Shown here piece after piece: positions 1-29,389 of a stretch of DNA of 64,000 bases. The number at the start of each line of letters is the position of its first letter. Positions within the stretch are counted from its first letter, which is position 1. The position numbers were made by a program, and so were the translations under genes. Origin of the DNA: Patiria pectinifera (lineage: Eukaryota > Echinodermata > Asteroidea > Valvatida > Asterinidae); contig CM057144.1 of NCBI GenBank assembly GCA_029964075.1, positions 4,115,281 to 4,179,280 of the forward strand, read 5' to 3'. The notes below the pieces were generated by a model. That model worked only from the letters and a program-made list of their open reading frames with translations. It had not been told where the DNA came from and searched no databases.

Positions 1-15792
<15,792 letters not shown>

Positions 15793-15915
15793 TCCAAAAC
15801 CTTTTAATGTTCAAGGAGGTGAATGAATATATCCATAGTTCAGTAGTGAATCAGTACAGTAGTTTAATATTTTTAAGATATGTTTTAAATTGAAGCGAAA
15901 CATTAAAAAACTTTC

Positions 15916-15921
15916 AATAAA
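15916..15921 (+). terminator. Polyadenylation signal AATAAA of gene 1
   Basis: AATAAA about 125 bases after the stop codon, a normal place for a short 3' UTR. A second AATAAA occurs near 16029. Confidence 0.6.
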
Positions 15922-16454
15922 TGTCTTTGATTTGATAAATATGTTTGAAAAATGTTTAAGTTGTTGCTTAAAGGGATGGTTTTAAAGGTAATCAGATCAT
16001 TTGCGCTTTATGTATTTTTCTTTCAAGCAATAAAATTGCTCAAACTGCAAGTAGGACGCACAACAACTATTTTTTTTTCTCTCAGCCCGGGGAGTACTTT
16101 ACATTTTGAGGAAAAAGAAAATTTGTGCACATTTTTGGTGTCGTAAGGGGAGTTTGTTGCTAGCACTTCCGATTTAAAAGTTACTGTTTCGATGTTTGAG
16201 ACGTGATTTTCAAAGTTGTTCTATGTGGGTCTGTAATGATACTTATGTTCCTTCATGCCTTAATTTTGCACGTAACCGTTTTGGTGCGATATACCAGTGT
16301 AAGAGCTAAACAATACGAAATGTGTTTCAGGGGTCTGATTTATTATTATCATTATCAATATTTCTTTCTGGTTATGAAACCAGAGATTCTTCAAAAGCTC
16401 ATAGCTCTTGCAAGCCTGTAGAGAGAAGACAATGAGATGAAGTTACAGTTTAAG

Positions 16455-16645
16455 AGGTCAGAGGAAAATTCTAGAAGAACATTTTTGGGAAAACCTTAGG
16501 AGAACATCCTGGGGAAAACCTGAGGCATCAGGTAGGGACTGAAAACCCAATCCACGTCGTGTGGCCCGAGCAGGAATCGAACCCGGGACACAGTGGAGGT
16601 AGGCGAGGATAGAACCGCTGCGCCAACCTGACTCCCGTTTATAGC
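16455..16645 (-). mobile_element. tRNA-derived SINE, second family
   Basis: The minus strand reads GTTGGCGCAGCGG (A-box-like) and then GGGTTCGATTCC (perfect B box), followed by a tail with GGTTTTCAGTCCCTACCTGA. It differs from the SINE family in the introns. A tRNA-derived Pol III head is well supported. Confidence 0.75.
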
Positions 16646-17264
16646 TGTGTATAGCTTGTGCCATCTTCACTTGGTTGTATAGGCCTCCATAAATTACCTT
16701 GATTAGTTTTGGCAATTTTATTAGGCCGGCTGCCCCGTCCGCTAATGCTTGCAGTAACACACTGGCCTCCAGTGCTATACACTGCTAGTTCCAGGCACAC
16801 GCATGCACGTTTGTCCGACTTTTTCTGTGCGCATGTCGGACATTTATCAAGGCTGCATGTGATTGGTTGACAAATCATGGGGGCGGGGCTTAATGGATCC
16901 GTCCATCTAATTATATCTTTGGTTAAGATAACAACGGTGATTATTTTCAGGAACTGTAAATCAAGTAATTCGATTTTATACCGCATGCACTTTTAGTTGA
17001 TTCAAGTTTGCTTATTACAATACCTCCATGTATACCCTATTACACAGATCATCTGTCTGTCACTGTATCATATTTTGTTGGCCTCAGCTATAGAATAAAT
17101 TATCAACGTAAGATTACCCCTTGATATTTTCCTTACATTTTTGCTGAAAATGATATTTTTTTTCGTAGCTTGCAGGAAAGAACATCTTCCGACTGGCAAG
17201 ACAAATAATACTATTCAAAGGGAAAAGTCGTCTAAATTGGGGGAAAATCAGTTAGAGTAAAAGT

Positions 17265-20200
17265 AAATTTGACTAAAAATGTAAGTCTAACTGACATTCT
17301 TAGTCAACTCTGACTAAAAATGTAAAGCTAACCCCTTGCATTTTTTTTTCAATTTTGCCCAAAAAATGAAATTGTTTGAAAATCGCCAAAAAATTAACTT
17401 CATTTCCTCCAAAAATGGATGATTTTTGCCCAATTCTTCAAAATTGTGCATGTTAGAGTATTGATTGATGTTCCTCTTGCGTCCAGATGAATTTCTCGCT
17501 TGTTTGGAGAAAAGTCCATTTTTGGCCGCTTTTGACTAAAAATGTAACCCCTTGCATTTTTTTCAATTTTTGCCAAAAAATGAAATTGCTTGAAAGTTGC
17601 TGGAAAGATGCCTTAAGGGCCCTAGAACGCATTCCAAATCGATTGCTAGACAGATGTGCTATTAAAGAGGAAATTCCGTTGAAAATTTAAGGTAAAATCG
17701 CTCCAGAAATTAACTCCTTTTTCTTCAAAAATGGATGATTTTTGCCCAAATCTTAAAAATTGTGCAAGTTAGAGTATTGATTGATGTTCCTCTTGCTTCC
17801 AGTTGAATTTCTGGCTTGTTTAAAGAAAGGTCAATTATTGGCCAATTTTGACTAAAAATGTAAGGCTAACCCCTTGCCTTTTTTTCAATTTTGGCAAAAA
17901 AATTAAATTGCTTGAAAGTTGCTAGAAATGTGCCTTAAAGTTCCTAGAACGCATTCCAAATCGATTGCTGGACAGATGTGCTATTAAAGAGGAAATTCCG
18001 TCGAAAATTTAAGATTAAATCACTCAAAAAAATTAACTTCTTTTTCTTCAAAAATGGATGATTTTTATCCCAAATCTTCAAAATTGTGCATGTTAGAGTA
18101 TTGATTGATGTTCCTCTTGCTTCCAGTTGAATTCCCGGCTTGTTTGAAGAAAAGTCAATTTTTGGCCAATTTTGACTAAAAATGTAAGGCTAACCCCTTG
18201 CATTTTTTTCAATTTTGTCAAAAAAATGAAATTGCTTGAAAGTTGCTAGAAAGATGCCTTTAGGGCCCTAGAACGCATTCCAAATCGATTGCTGGACAGG
18301 TGTGCTATTGAAGAGGAAATTCCATCGAAAATTTAAGGTAAAACCGTTCAAAAATTTAATTTCTTTTCTCCAAAAATGGATGATTTTTTCCCCCAAATCT
18401 TTAGAATTGTGCACGTTAGAGTATTGATTGATGTTCCTCTTGCTTCCAGATGAATTTCTGGCTTGTTTGAAAAAAGTCAATTTTTGGTCAATTTTAACGA
18501 AAAATGTAAGGCTAACCCCTTGCATTTTTTTTCAAATTTGGCCAAAAAATGAAATTGCTTGAAAGTTGCTAGAAAGATGCCTTTAGGGCCCTAGAACGCA
18601 TTCCAAATCGATTGCTGGACAGATGTGCTTTAAAAGAGAAAATTCCGTTGAAAATTTAAGGTAAAATCGCTCCAGAAATTAACTTCTTTTTCTTCAAAAA
18701 TGGATGATTTTTGCCCAAATCTTCAAAATTGTGCATGGAAGATTAAGAGTACTGATTGGTGTTCCTCTTGCTTCCAGTTGAATTTCTGGCTTGTTTGAAG
18801 AAAAGTCCATTTTTGGACAATTTTGACTAAAAATGTAAGGCTAACCCCTTGCATTTTTTTTCAAATTTGGCCAAAAAATGAAATTGCTTAAAAGTTGCTA
18901 GAAAGATGCCTTAAGGGCCCTAGAACGCATTCCAAATCGATTGCTGGACAGATGTGCTATTAAAGAGGAAATTCCGTCGAAAATTTAAGGTAAAATCGCT
19001 GAAAATATGAACCTCTTATTCACCAAAAATGGATGATTTTTGCCCAAATCTTCAAAATTGTGCATGTTAGAGTATTGATTGATGTTCCTCTTGCTTCCAG
19101 TTGAATTTCTGGCTTTTTTGAAAAAAAAGTCAATTTTGGCAAATTTTGACTAAAAATGTAAGGCTAACCCCTTGCATTTTTTTCAATTTTGGCCAAAAAA
19201 TAAAATTGCTTGAAAGATGCTAGAAAGATGCTTTAAGGGCCCTAGAACGCATTCCAAATCGATTGCTGGACAGATGTGCTATTAAAGAGGTAATTCCGTC
19301 GAAATTTTAAGGTAAAATCGCTCAAGAAATTAACTTCTTTTTCTCCAAAAATGGATGATTTTTGCCCAAATCTTAAAAATTGAGCATGTTAGAGTATTAA
19401 TTGATGTTCCGCTTGCTTCCAGATGAATTTCTGGCTTGTTTGGAGAAAAGTCAATTTTTGGCCAATTTTGACTAAAAATGTAAGGCTAACCCCTTGCATT
19501 TTTATCAATTTGGGCCAAAAAATGAAATTGCTTGAAAGTTGCTTGAAATGTGCCTTAAAATCCCTAGAACGCATTCCAAATCGATTGCTGGACAGATGTG
19601 CTATTAAAGAGGAAATTCCGTCGAAAACTAAAATCGCTCCAGAAATTAACTTCTTTTTCGTCAAAATTGATGATTTTTGCCCAAATCTTCAAAATTGTGC
19701 ATGTTAGAGTATTGATTGATGTTCTTCTTGCTTCCAGATGAATTGCTGGCTTGTTTGGAGAAAAGTCAATTTTTAGCCAATTTTGACTAAATATGTAAGG
19801 CTAACCCCTTGCATTTTTTTTCAAATTTGGCCAAAAAATGAAATTGCTTGAAAGTTGCTAGAAAGATGCCTTGAGGGCCCAAGAACGCATTCCAAATCAA
19901 TTGCTGGACAGATGTGCTATTAAAGAAGAAATTCCGTCGAAATTTTAAGGTAAAATCGCACGAAAAATGTAATTCTTCTTGTCCAAAAATGGACGATTTT
20001 TGCCCAAATCATCAAAATTTTGCATGTTAGAGTATTGATTGGTGTTCCTCTTGCTTCCAGATGAATTTCTGGTTTGTTTGAAGAAAAGTCAAATTTTTGC
20101 CAATTTTGACTAAAAATGTAAGGCTAACCCTTTGCATTTTTTTGAATTTTGGCCAAAAAATGAAATTGCTTGAAAGTTGCTAGAATGATGCCTTGAGGGC

Positions 20201-23200
20201 CCTAGAACGCATTCCAAATCGATTGCTGGACAGATGTGCTATTAAAGAGGAAATTCCGTCGAAATTTTAAGGTAAAATCGCTCAAAATATGAACCTCTTT
20301 AACTCCAAAAATGGATGATTTTTGCCCAAATCTTCAAAATTGTGCATGTTAGAGTATTGATTGATGTTCCTCTTGCTTCCAGTTGAATTTCTGGCTGGTT
20401 TGGAGAAAAGTCAATTTTTTGACAATTTTGACTAAAAATGTAAGGCTAACCCTTTGCATTTTGTTCAATTTTGGCCAAAAAATGAAGTTGCTTGAAAGTT
20501 GCTAGCAAGATGGCTTGAGGGCCCTAGAACGCATTCCAAATTCATTGGTGGACAGGTGTGCTATTAAAGAGGAAATTCCGTCGAAAATTTAAGGCAAAAT
20601 CGCTGAAAATATGAACCTTTTTTTTCTCAAAAAATGGATGATTTTTGCCCAAATCTTCAAAATTGTGCATGTTAGAGTACTGATTGGTGTTCCTCTTGCT
20701 TTCAGTTGAATTTCTGGCTTGTTTGAAGAAAAGTCAATTTTTGGCCAATTTTGACTAAAAATGTGAGGCTAACCCTCTTGCATTTTTTTTCAAATTTGGC
20801 CAAAAAATGAAATTGCTTAAAAGTTGCTAGAAAGATGCCTTAAGGGTCCTAAAACGCATTCCAAATCGATTGCTGGACAGATGTGCTATTAAAGAGGAAA
20901 TTCCGTCGAAAATTTAAGGTAAAATCGCTGAAAATATGAACCTCCTATTCTCCAAAAATGGATGATTTTTGCCCAAATCTTCAAAATTGTGCATGTTAGA
21001 GTATTGATTGATGTTCCTCTTGCTTCCAGTTGAATTTCTGGCTTGTTTGAAGAAAAGTCAATATTTGGTCAATTTTGACTAAAAATGTAAGGCTCACCCC
21101 TTGCATTATCTTCAATTTTGGCCAAAAAATGAAATTGCTTGAAAGTTACTAGAAAGATGCCTTAAGGGCCCTACAACGCATTCCAAATCGATTGCTGGAC
21201 AGATGTGCTATTCAAGAGGAAATTCCGTCGAAAATTTTAGGTAAAATCGCTGAAAATATTAACCTCTTTTTCTCCTAAAATGGATGATTTTTGCACAAAT
21301 CTTCAAAATTGTGCATGTTAGAGTATTGATTGATGTTCCTCTTGCTTCCAGTTGAATTTCTGGCTTGTTTGAAGAAAAGTCAATTTTTGGCCAATTTTGA
21401 CTAAAAATGTAAGGCTCACCCCTTGCATTATCTTCAATTTTGGCCAAAAAATGAAATTGCTTGAAAGTTGCTAGAAAGATGCCTTAAGGGCCCTAGAACG
21501 CATTCCAAATCCATTGGTGGACAGGTGTGCTATTAAAAAGGAAATTCCGTCGAAAATTTAAGGCAAAATCGCTGAAAATATTAACCTCTTTTTCTCAAAA
21601 AATGGATGATTTTTGCCCAAATCTTCAAAATTGTGCATTTTAGAGTATTGATTGACGTTCCCCTTGCTTTCAGATGAATTTCTGGTTTGTTTGGAGAAAA
21701 GTCAATTTTTGGCCAGTTTTGACTAAAAATGTAAGGCTAACCCCTTGCATTTTTTTCAATTTTGGCCAAAAAATGAAATTGCTTGAAAGTTGCTAGAAAT
21801 GTGCCTTTAGGGCCCTAGAACACATTCCAAATCCATTGGTGAACAGGTGTGCTATTAAAGAGGAAATTCCGTCGAAAATTTCAGGTAAAATCGCTCAAAA
21901 TAATAACCTTTTTTCTCCAAAAATGGATGATTTTTGCCCAAATCTTCAAAATTGTGCATTTTAGAGTATTGAATGATGTTCCTCTTGCTTCCAGTTGAAT
22001 TTCTGGCTGGTTTGGAGAAAAGTCAATTTTTGGTCAATTTTGACTAAAAATGTAAGGCTAACCCCTTGCATTTTTTTCAATTTTGGCCAAAAAATGAAAT
22101 TGCTTGAAAGTTGCTAGAAAAATGGCTTGAGGGCCCTAGAACGTATTCCAAATCCATTGCTGGAAAGATGTGCTATTAAACAGGGAATTCCGTCGAAAAT
22201 TTAAGGTAAAATCGCACACAAAATTTAATTCTTTTTGTCCAAAAATGGATGATTTTTGCCCAAATCATCAAAATTTTGCATGTTAGAGTATTGATTGGTG
22301 TTCCTCTTGCTTCCAGATGAATTTCTGGTTTGTTTGAAGAAAAGTCAAATTTTTGCCAATTTTGACTAAAAATGTAAGGCTAACCCCTTGCATTTTTTTC
22401 CATTTTGGCCAAAAAATGAAATTGCTTGAAAGTTGCTAGAAATGTGCCTTTAGGGCCCTAGAACGCATTCCAAATCCATTGGTGAACAGGTGTGCTATTA
22501 AAGAGGAAATTCCGTCGAAAATTTCAGGTAAAATCGCTCAAAATAATAACCTTTTTTCTCCAAAAATGGATGATTTTTGCCCAAATCTTCAAAATTGTGC
22601 ATTTTAGAGTATTGATTGATGTTCCTCTTGCTTCCAGTTGAATTGCTGGTTGGTTTGGAGAAAAGTCAATTTTTGGTCAATTTTGACTAAAAATGTAAGG
22701 CTAACCCCTTGCATTTTTTTCAGTTTTGGCCAAAAAATGAAATTGCTTGAAAGTTGCTAGAAAAATGGCTTGAGGGCCCTAGAACGTATTCCAAATCCAT
22801 TGCTGGAAAGATGTGCTATTAAAGAGGAAATTCCGTCGAAAATTTAAGGTAAAATCGCACACAAAATTTAATTATTTTTGTCCAAAAATGGATGATTTTT
22901 GCCCAAATCATCAAAATTTTGCATGTTAGAGTATTGATTGGTGTTCCTCTTGCTTCCAGATGAATTTCTGGTTTGTTTGAAGAAAAGTCAAATTTTTGCC
23001 AATTTTGACTAAAAATGTAAGGCTAACCCCTTGCATTTTTTTTCAATTTTGGCCAAAAAATGAAATTGCTTGAAAGTTGCTAGAAAGATGGCTTGAGGGC
23101 CCTAGAACGCATTCCAAATCCATTGCTGGACAGATGTGCTATTAAAGAGGAAATTACGTTGAAAATTTAAAGTAAAATCGCACTAAATATTAACCTCTTT

Positions 23201-26200
23201 TACTCCAAAAATGGATGATTTTTGCCCAAATCTTCAAAATTGTGCATGTTAGAGTATTGATCGATGTTCCTGTTGCTTCCAGATGAATTTCTGGCTTGTT
23301 TGGAGAAAAGTCAATTTTTGGCCAATTTTGACTAAAAATGTAAGGCTAACCCCTTGCATTTTTTTCAATTTTGGCCAAAAAATGAAATTGCTTGAAAGTT
23401 ACTGGAAAGATGGCTTGAGGGCCCCAGAACGCATTCCCAATCCATTGGTGGACAGGTGTGCTATTAAAGAGGAAATTCCGTAGAAATTTTAAGGTAAAAT
23501 CGCTCAAAATATGAACCTCTTTTTCTTCAAAAATGGATGATTTTTGTCCAAATCTTCAAAATTGAGCATGTTAGAGTATTGATTGATGTTCCTCTTGCTT
23601 CCAGATGAATTTCTGGCTTGTTTGGAGGAAAGTCAATTTTTGGCCAATTTTGACTAAAAATGTAAGGCTAACCCCTTGCATTTTTTTCAGTTTTGGCCAA
23701 AAAATGAAATTGCTTGAAAGTTGCTAGAAAGATGGCTTGAGGGCCCTAGAACGCATTCCAAATCCATTGCTGGACAGATGTGCTATTAAAGAGGAAATTC
23801 CGTCGAAAATTTAAGGTAAAATCGCACAAAAAATTTAATTCTTTTTCACCAAAAATGGATGATTTTTGCCCAAATCTTCAAAATTGTGCATTTTAGAGTA
23901 TTGATTGATGTTCCTCTTGCTTCCAGTTGAATTTCTGGCTGGTTTGGAGAAAAGTCAATTTTTGGTCAATTTTGACTAAAAATGTAAGGCTAACCCCTTG
24001 CATTTTTTTCAGTTTTGGCCAAAAAATGAAATTGCTTGAAAGTTGCTAGAAAAATGGCTTGAGGGCCCTAGAACGTATTCCAAATCCATTGCTGGAAAGA
24101 TGTGCTATTAAAGAGGAAATTCCGTCGAAAATTTAAGGTAAAATCGCACACAAAATTTAATTCTTTTTGTCCAAAAATGGATGATTTTTGCCGAAATCAT
24201 CAAAATTTTGCATGTTAGAGTATTGATTGGTGTTCCTCTTGCTTCCAGATGAATTTCTGGTTTGTTTGAAGAAAAGTCAAATTTTTGCCAATTTTGACTA
24301 AAAATGTAAGGCTAACCCCTTGCATTTTTTTTCAATTTTGGCCAAAAAATGAAATTGCTTGAAAGTTGCCAGAAAGATGCCTTGAGGGCCCTAGAACGCA
24401 TTCCAAATCCATTGCTGGACAGATGTGCTATTAAAGAGGAAATTACGTTGAAAATTTAAAGTAAAATCGCACTAAATATTAACCTCTTTTTCTCAAAAAT
24501 TGATGATTTTTGCCCAAATCATCAAAATTTTGCATGTTAGAGTATTGATTGGTGTTCCTCTTGCTTCCAGATGAATTTCTGGCTTGTTTGAAGAAAAGTC
24601 AAATTTTGGCCAATTTTGACTAAAAATGTAAGGCTAACCCCTTGCATTTTTTTCAATTTTGGCCAAAAAATTAAATTGCTTGAAAGTTGCTAGAAAGATG
24701 GCTCAAGGGCCCTAGAACGCATTCCAAATCGATTGCTGGACAGGTGTGCTATTAAAGAGGAAATTCCGTCGAAAAATTCAGGTAAAATCGCACAAAAAAT
24801 TTAATTCTTTTTGTCCAAAAATGGATGATTTTTGCCCAAATCATCAAAATTGTGCATGTTAGAGTATTGATTGGTGTTCCTCTTGCTTCCAGATGAATTT
24901 CTGGCTTGTTTGAAGAAAAGTCAAATTTTGGCAAATTTTGACTAAAAATGTAACGCTAACCCCTTGCATTTTTTTCAATTTTGGCCAAAAAATGAAATTG
25001 CTTGAAAGTTGCTAGAAAGATGCCTAAAGGGCCCTAGAACGCATTCCAAATCCATTGCTGGACAGGTGTACTATTAAAGAGGAAATTCCGTCGAAATTTT
25101 AAGGTAAAATCGCTCAAAATATTAACCTCTTTTTCTTCAAAAATGGATGATTTATGTCCAAATCTTCAAAATTTTGCATGTTAGAGTATTGATCGATGTT
25201 CCTGTTGCTTCCAGATGAATTTCTGGCTTGTTTGGAGAAAAGTCAATTTTTGGCCAATTTTGACTAAAAATGTAAGGCTAACCCCTTGCATTTTTTTCAA
25301 TTTTGGCCAAAAAATGAAATTGCTTGAAAGTTGCTGGAAAGATGGCTTGAGGGCCCCAGAACGCATTCCCAATCCATTGGTGGACAGGTGTGCTATTAAA
25401 GAGGAAATTCCGTCGAAATTTTAAGGTAAAATCGCTCAAAATATGAACCTCTTTTTCTTCAAAAATGGATGATTTTTGCCCAAATCATCAACATTTTGCA
25501 TGTTAGAGTATTGATTGATGTTCCTCTTGCTTCCAGTTGAATTTCTGGCTTGTTTGGAGAAAAGTCAATTTTTGGCCAATTTTGACTAAAAATGTAAGGC
25601 TAACCCCTTGCATTTTTTTCAATTGTGGCCAAAGAATTAAATTGCTTGAAAGTTGCTAGAAAGATACCTTCAGTGCCCTACAACGCATTCGAAATCCATT
25701 GCTGGACAGATGTGCTATTAAAGAGGAAATTCCGTCGAAAATTTAAAGTAAAATCGCTTAAGAAAATAACCTTTCTATAAAAGTCCATTTTTGGCCAATT
25801 TTGACTAAAAGTGTAAGGCATTTGCATTTTTTTCAATTTTGGCCAAAAAATGAAATTGCTTGAAAGTTGCTAGAAAGATGGCTTGAGGGCCCTAGAACGC
25901 ATTCCAAATCCATTGGTGAACAGGTGTGCTATTAAAGAGGAAATTCCGTCGAAAATTGAAGGTAAAATCGCTCAAAATATGAACCTCTTTTTCTCCAAAA
26001 ATGGATGATCTTTGCCTAAATCTCTAAAATTGTGCGAGTAAGAGTATTTATAAATGTTCCTCTTGCATCCAGATGAATTTCTGGCTCGTTTGGAGAAAAG
26101 TCAATTTTTGGCCAATTTTGACTAAAAATTTAAGTCTAACCCCATGCATTTTTTTCAATTTTGGCCAAAAAATGAAATTGCTTGAAAGTTGCTAGAAAGA

Positions 26201-26945
26201 TGGCTTTAGATGCCTAGAACGCATTCCAAATCGATTGCTGGACAGGTGGTGTACTATTAAAGAGGAAATTTCGTCGAAATTTTAAGGTAAAATCGCTCAA
26301 AAATATGAACCTCTTTTTCTTCAAAAATTGATGATTTTTGCCCAAATCTTCAAAATTGTGCATGTTAGAGTATTGATTCATGTTCCTGTTGCTTCCAGAT
26401 GAATTTCTGACTTGTTTGGAGAAAAGTCAATTTTTGGCCAATTTTGACTAAAAATGTAAGGCTAACCCCTTGCATTTTTTTTCAATTTTGGCCAAACAAT
26501 GAAATTGCTTGAAAGTTGCTAGAAAGATGGCTTGAGGGCCCTAGAACGCATTCCAAATCCATTGCTGGACAGATGTGCTATTAAATAGGAAATTCCATTG
26601 AAAATTTAAGGTAAAATTGCTCAAGAAATTAACTTCTTTTTCTCCAAAAATGGATGATTTTTGCCCAAATCTTCAAAATTGTGCACGTTAGAGTATTGAT
26701 GGATGTTCCTGTTTGAAGAAAATTCAATTTTTGGCCAATTTTGACTAAAAATGTAAGGCTAATCCCTTGCATTTTTTTCATATTTGGTCAAAAAATGAAA
26801 TTGCTTAAAAGGAACACATTCTAGCAACGTTGAAATTGTTGGCCAATTTTGATCAAAAAATGTAAGGCTAACTTTTCAGGTTTTTTTTCAATTTTGACAA
26901 AAAAATGAAATTGCTTGAAAGTTGCTAGGAAGATGATTTAAAATA
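17265..26945. repeat. Satellite array, ~322-bp monomer, ~30 copies
   Basis: Head-to-tail copies spaced 315-328 bases (e.g. GATTGATGTTCCTCTTGC near 17463, 17779, 18103, 18426). The conserved blocks include CTAGAACGCATTCCAAATC, GAGGAAATTCCGTCGAAA, AATGGATGATTTTTGCCC and TTTTGACTAAAAATGTAAGG. The monomer is about 65-70% AT. Two copies near 25740-25800 and 26700-26830 are truncated and the right edge decays. The array fills the space between the convergent genes 1 and 2. Coding is unlikely: 322 is not a multiple of three and most copies contain stops. Confidence 0.97.
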
Positions 26946-28830
26946 CTCTTGGAATTCTTTTCAACCGTTTGAAATATTTGGATCAGGGTAGAAGACAAAA
27001 TAACGAAAAGAAATACTAATTATAAATACACCACCTGTAATGCTATACCACAAAATAAAGTCAGAAAAAAAGCCCTTAATGATCCAAACACGTATACGGT
27101 ATAACATAGGCTCAACACATACGCTGCCTATATAAAAGACCGAGGAAAAAGGCAAAAACTTTAGTCTAACTCAAGCATAATTTTAATGCAAAACTAAAAT
27201 TGTTGATTGTCCACAGTGGACAATTCAACCGACTTTTCCGCGAAGTGGTTTACTGATAATTGAAAGAAGATAATGTTGAAACGTCTATCAATTTATATAT
27301 TTTCTAAATGATACAAAACACTGCAAATTTGAAAAATCTATATTTGAAACACAAACACTTTTTAAAGTAAAGACAAAATAATAACAAATTAATTGATAAC
27401 GTCATCGTTATTCTTTCCACATTAGGCATACTATTTACATAATCTAACTACCCACCAAGTTTTAAGATAATCGGACATTCCTTAATGTGTGTGTAACCAA
27501 CTTGAGCTACAGCTGCATTGATGAGTATTAAAGTAAACTTGTACAATCACACTGCCTTGATTGATTCTGACTGGATTAATGCAAGTCAAATTGGTGACGG
27601 TGTCATATGAAAATCGGACTCGTATGAAAATCGGACTCTTTTTCCCTTTTATTGGTTAAACCCTCTCAAGTGACCGGTCCCTCTCCTAAATATCTATGTA
27701 TGAGCATGCGCAATACCACCAATGAGTCCGTATTTCATAAAACCTAAATTCATGCTACACCGGGAATTAATTGTGCAGAGTTATGCAGAAACCCGGTGGA
27801 CAGAGTTGTAGTACCGTTGAATGCACTGACGACTGCTGCAAGTTTATGGAATGCAGATTTCTCAAAAGAATGATCTGAAGTTCTGAGGTTGGAAGGTTGG
27901 TCAATTGACGGAAGGAAGATAATGGTTCAGTAGTGCGGAAAAAAAGGTGATACACAAAGAAAGGTTTACAAAATAAACGATCATGAGCATTTCTATAATA
28001 CATGAAGTCTGTGCAAGTGTGTTAATTATTTGGGTTAGTCAGCACAAGATTGGAACAATTTTTATAAAGAGAATAACACTTTTCACCTAAGAAAACTTGC
28101 AGTAAACACATAAATCCCAATGCAAAAAAATTTAGCCAAGTAGTGACACTATAAAAGCACCAACAAAATTCTAGACAGATGTGCTTCGCAAACTGCATGT
28201 ACAGGTCAGTACAAGCCAAATGTACACACTGCATGTTGATGATCTATATGTACTGACATTTCTGAAACGTGATTCGAAAATCGAACCAAAAAGTCACAAC
28301 TTCTATTTACTATGCTGGGGAATGATGAGCTATAAACTCTTGATTTGACCAGGATATTACATGTAACTAACTGGAGACGACTTGCGTTAACTTATGGAAA
28401 AGTTGGGATTATTTGGAGTGAAAGATCACTGCTCTTTAACGCTTGACAGTTGGTTCAATATGTAAACCAGACTACATAAACTTGAAGCCCCCTAATAATG
28501 GGAAAAATTTGAATGAAGGATCCAACATTATAGCTCTCTGTGTATAGAATATTCATGCCACTACTTTGAATTGTGGCGCCATCCTAAAAGAAAACAAATG
28601 CACAGAGAGCAAATGAAGCACCGTTAAAGAAACACACAGCAAATCATGTATCCCTTTAAGGAACAGCGTTAACTTTTTATCTAGCACTTTTGCCCCGAAC
28701 AAAATGACCTCTATGTTTTCATTTTGTTTTAAAGTCTTTAAAACATGTTAAATGCTGTACCACTTTACTACTACTACTGAATTCTGAATATCATTAACCT
28801 CAAACCATAAAGCTTTGGAAAGGTAATGGA
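26946..28830. other. 3' flank of gene 2
   Basis: AT-rich sequence without a supported gene. It contains a short TIR element (27606-27739); the part nearest 28830 would hold the 3' UTR of gene 2, but I found no clear AATAAA on the minus strand. Confidence 0.55.
27606..27739. mobile_element. Short MITE with TATGAAAATCGGACTC ends, copy 1
   Basis: TATGAAAATCGGACTC at the left (repeated twice in tandem) mirrors GAGTCCGTATTTCATA at the right. A near-identical copy lies at 35681-35814 in an intron of gene 2. Confidence 0.7.
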
Positions 28831-29389
28831 TTAAAGATATGTAGTCTCGGCTGTTTCGGCGCTGTTAGGAGCATTGTTATCCTTTTCGTATTTTTCTGAG
28901 AGTATGCTGTCGTCAGTGAGTTCATTTGAACCTGGCTCTTTATCTTCTTCAGCGTTGCTGATGACCTTGCTGACTGAGGAAGCGGTGGTCGCGTTGGCAT
29001 CGACCCGGTTTCGTCCTCGCAGGCGGGCCATCACAGACGCGCGGATCTTCTCCTGGCGCACGACAAACAGAAGGAAGATGAACAGGCCCTGGAGGGAGTT
29101 GCAGACGGCAAAGATGACCTGGAAGGCGAAACTGGAAGCCTCGAAGATGGACAGCAGACCGAAGACCCAAGTCATGCCAAGCAGTAACGAGACGGCGGCA
29201 ATGTTCTGCAGGCGCTTCATGGTTGTGCCTTGCTTCTTCTTGCTCGTGTTGGCGGTGCTCTGGAGTGTCTTGTCTCTGCACAGGAACTTGCGCGAGATCA
29301 GCACGAAGATGACGGCGTTGAAAAGGAAGACCAGTCCTATGATAAGCAGCTGACCGAAAAAGAAAGCAGCTCCGGGTTTCAAGAAGCAA
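28831..29389 (-). CDS. Gene 2 last exon: TM5-TM7 and tail
   Basis: 559 nt: SCFLKPGAAFFFGQ, TM5, TM6 (LLLGMTWVFGLLS), TM7 (NSLQGLFIFLLFVV) and a tail ending ETTYL, a class I PDZ-type end. TAA stop at 28831-28833. The open frame runs upstream of the TTCGCAG acceptor, but intron phases fix the start at 29389. Confidence 0.93.

Larger units (their letters stand above)
15793..17264. other. 3' flank of gene 1
   Basis: Holds the 3' UTR, a SINE at 16455-16645 and otherwise AT-rich unique sequence. No further gene seen. Confidence 0.6.

Noticed and set aside
17487-25424. Recurring 60-94 codon frames in the satellite
   Set aside because: The monomer is not a multiple of three, most copies are broken, and frames occur on both strands; treated as repeat.
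17265-26945. Possible CRISPR array
   Set aside because: Units are ~322 bp without repeat/spacer alternation, and the DNA is animal.
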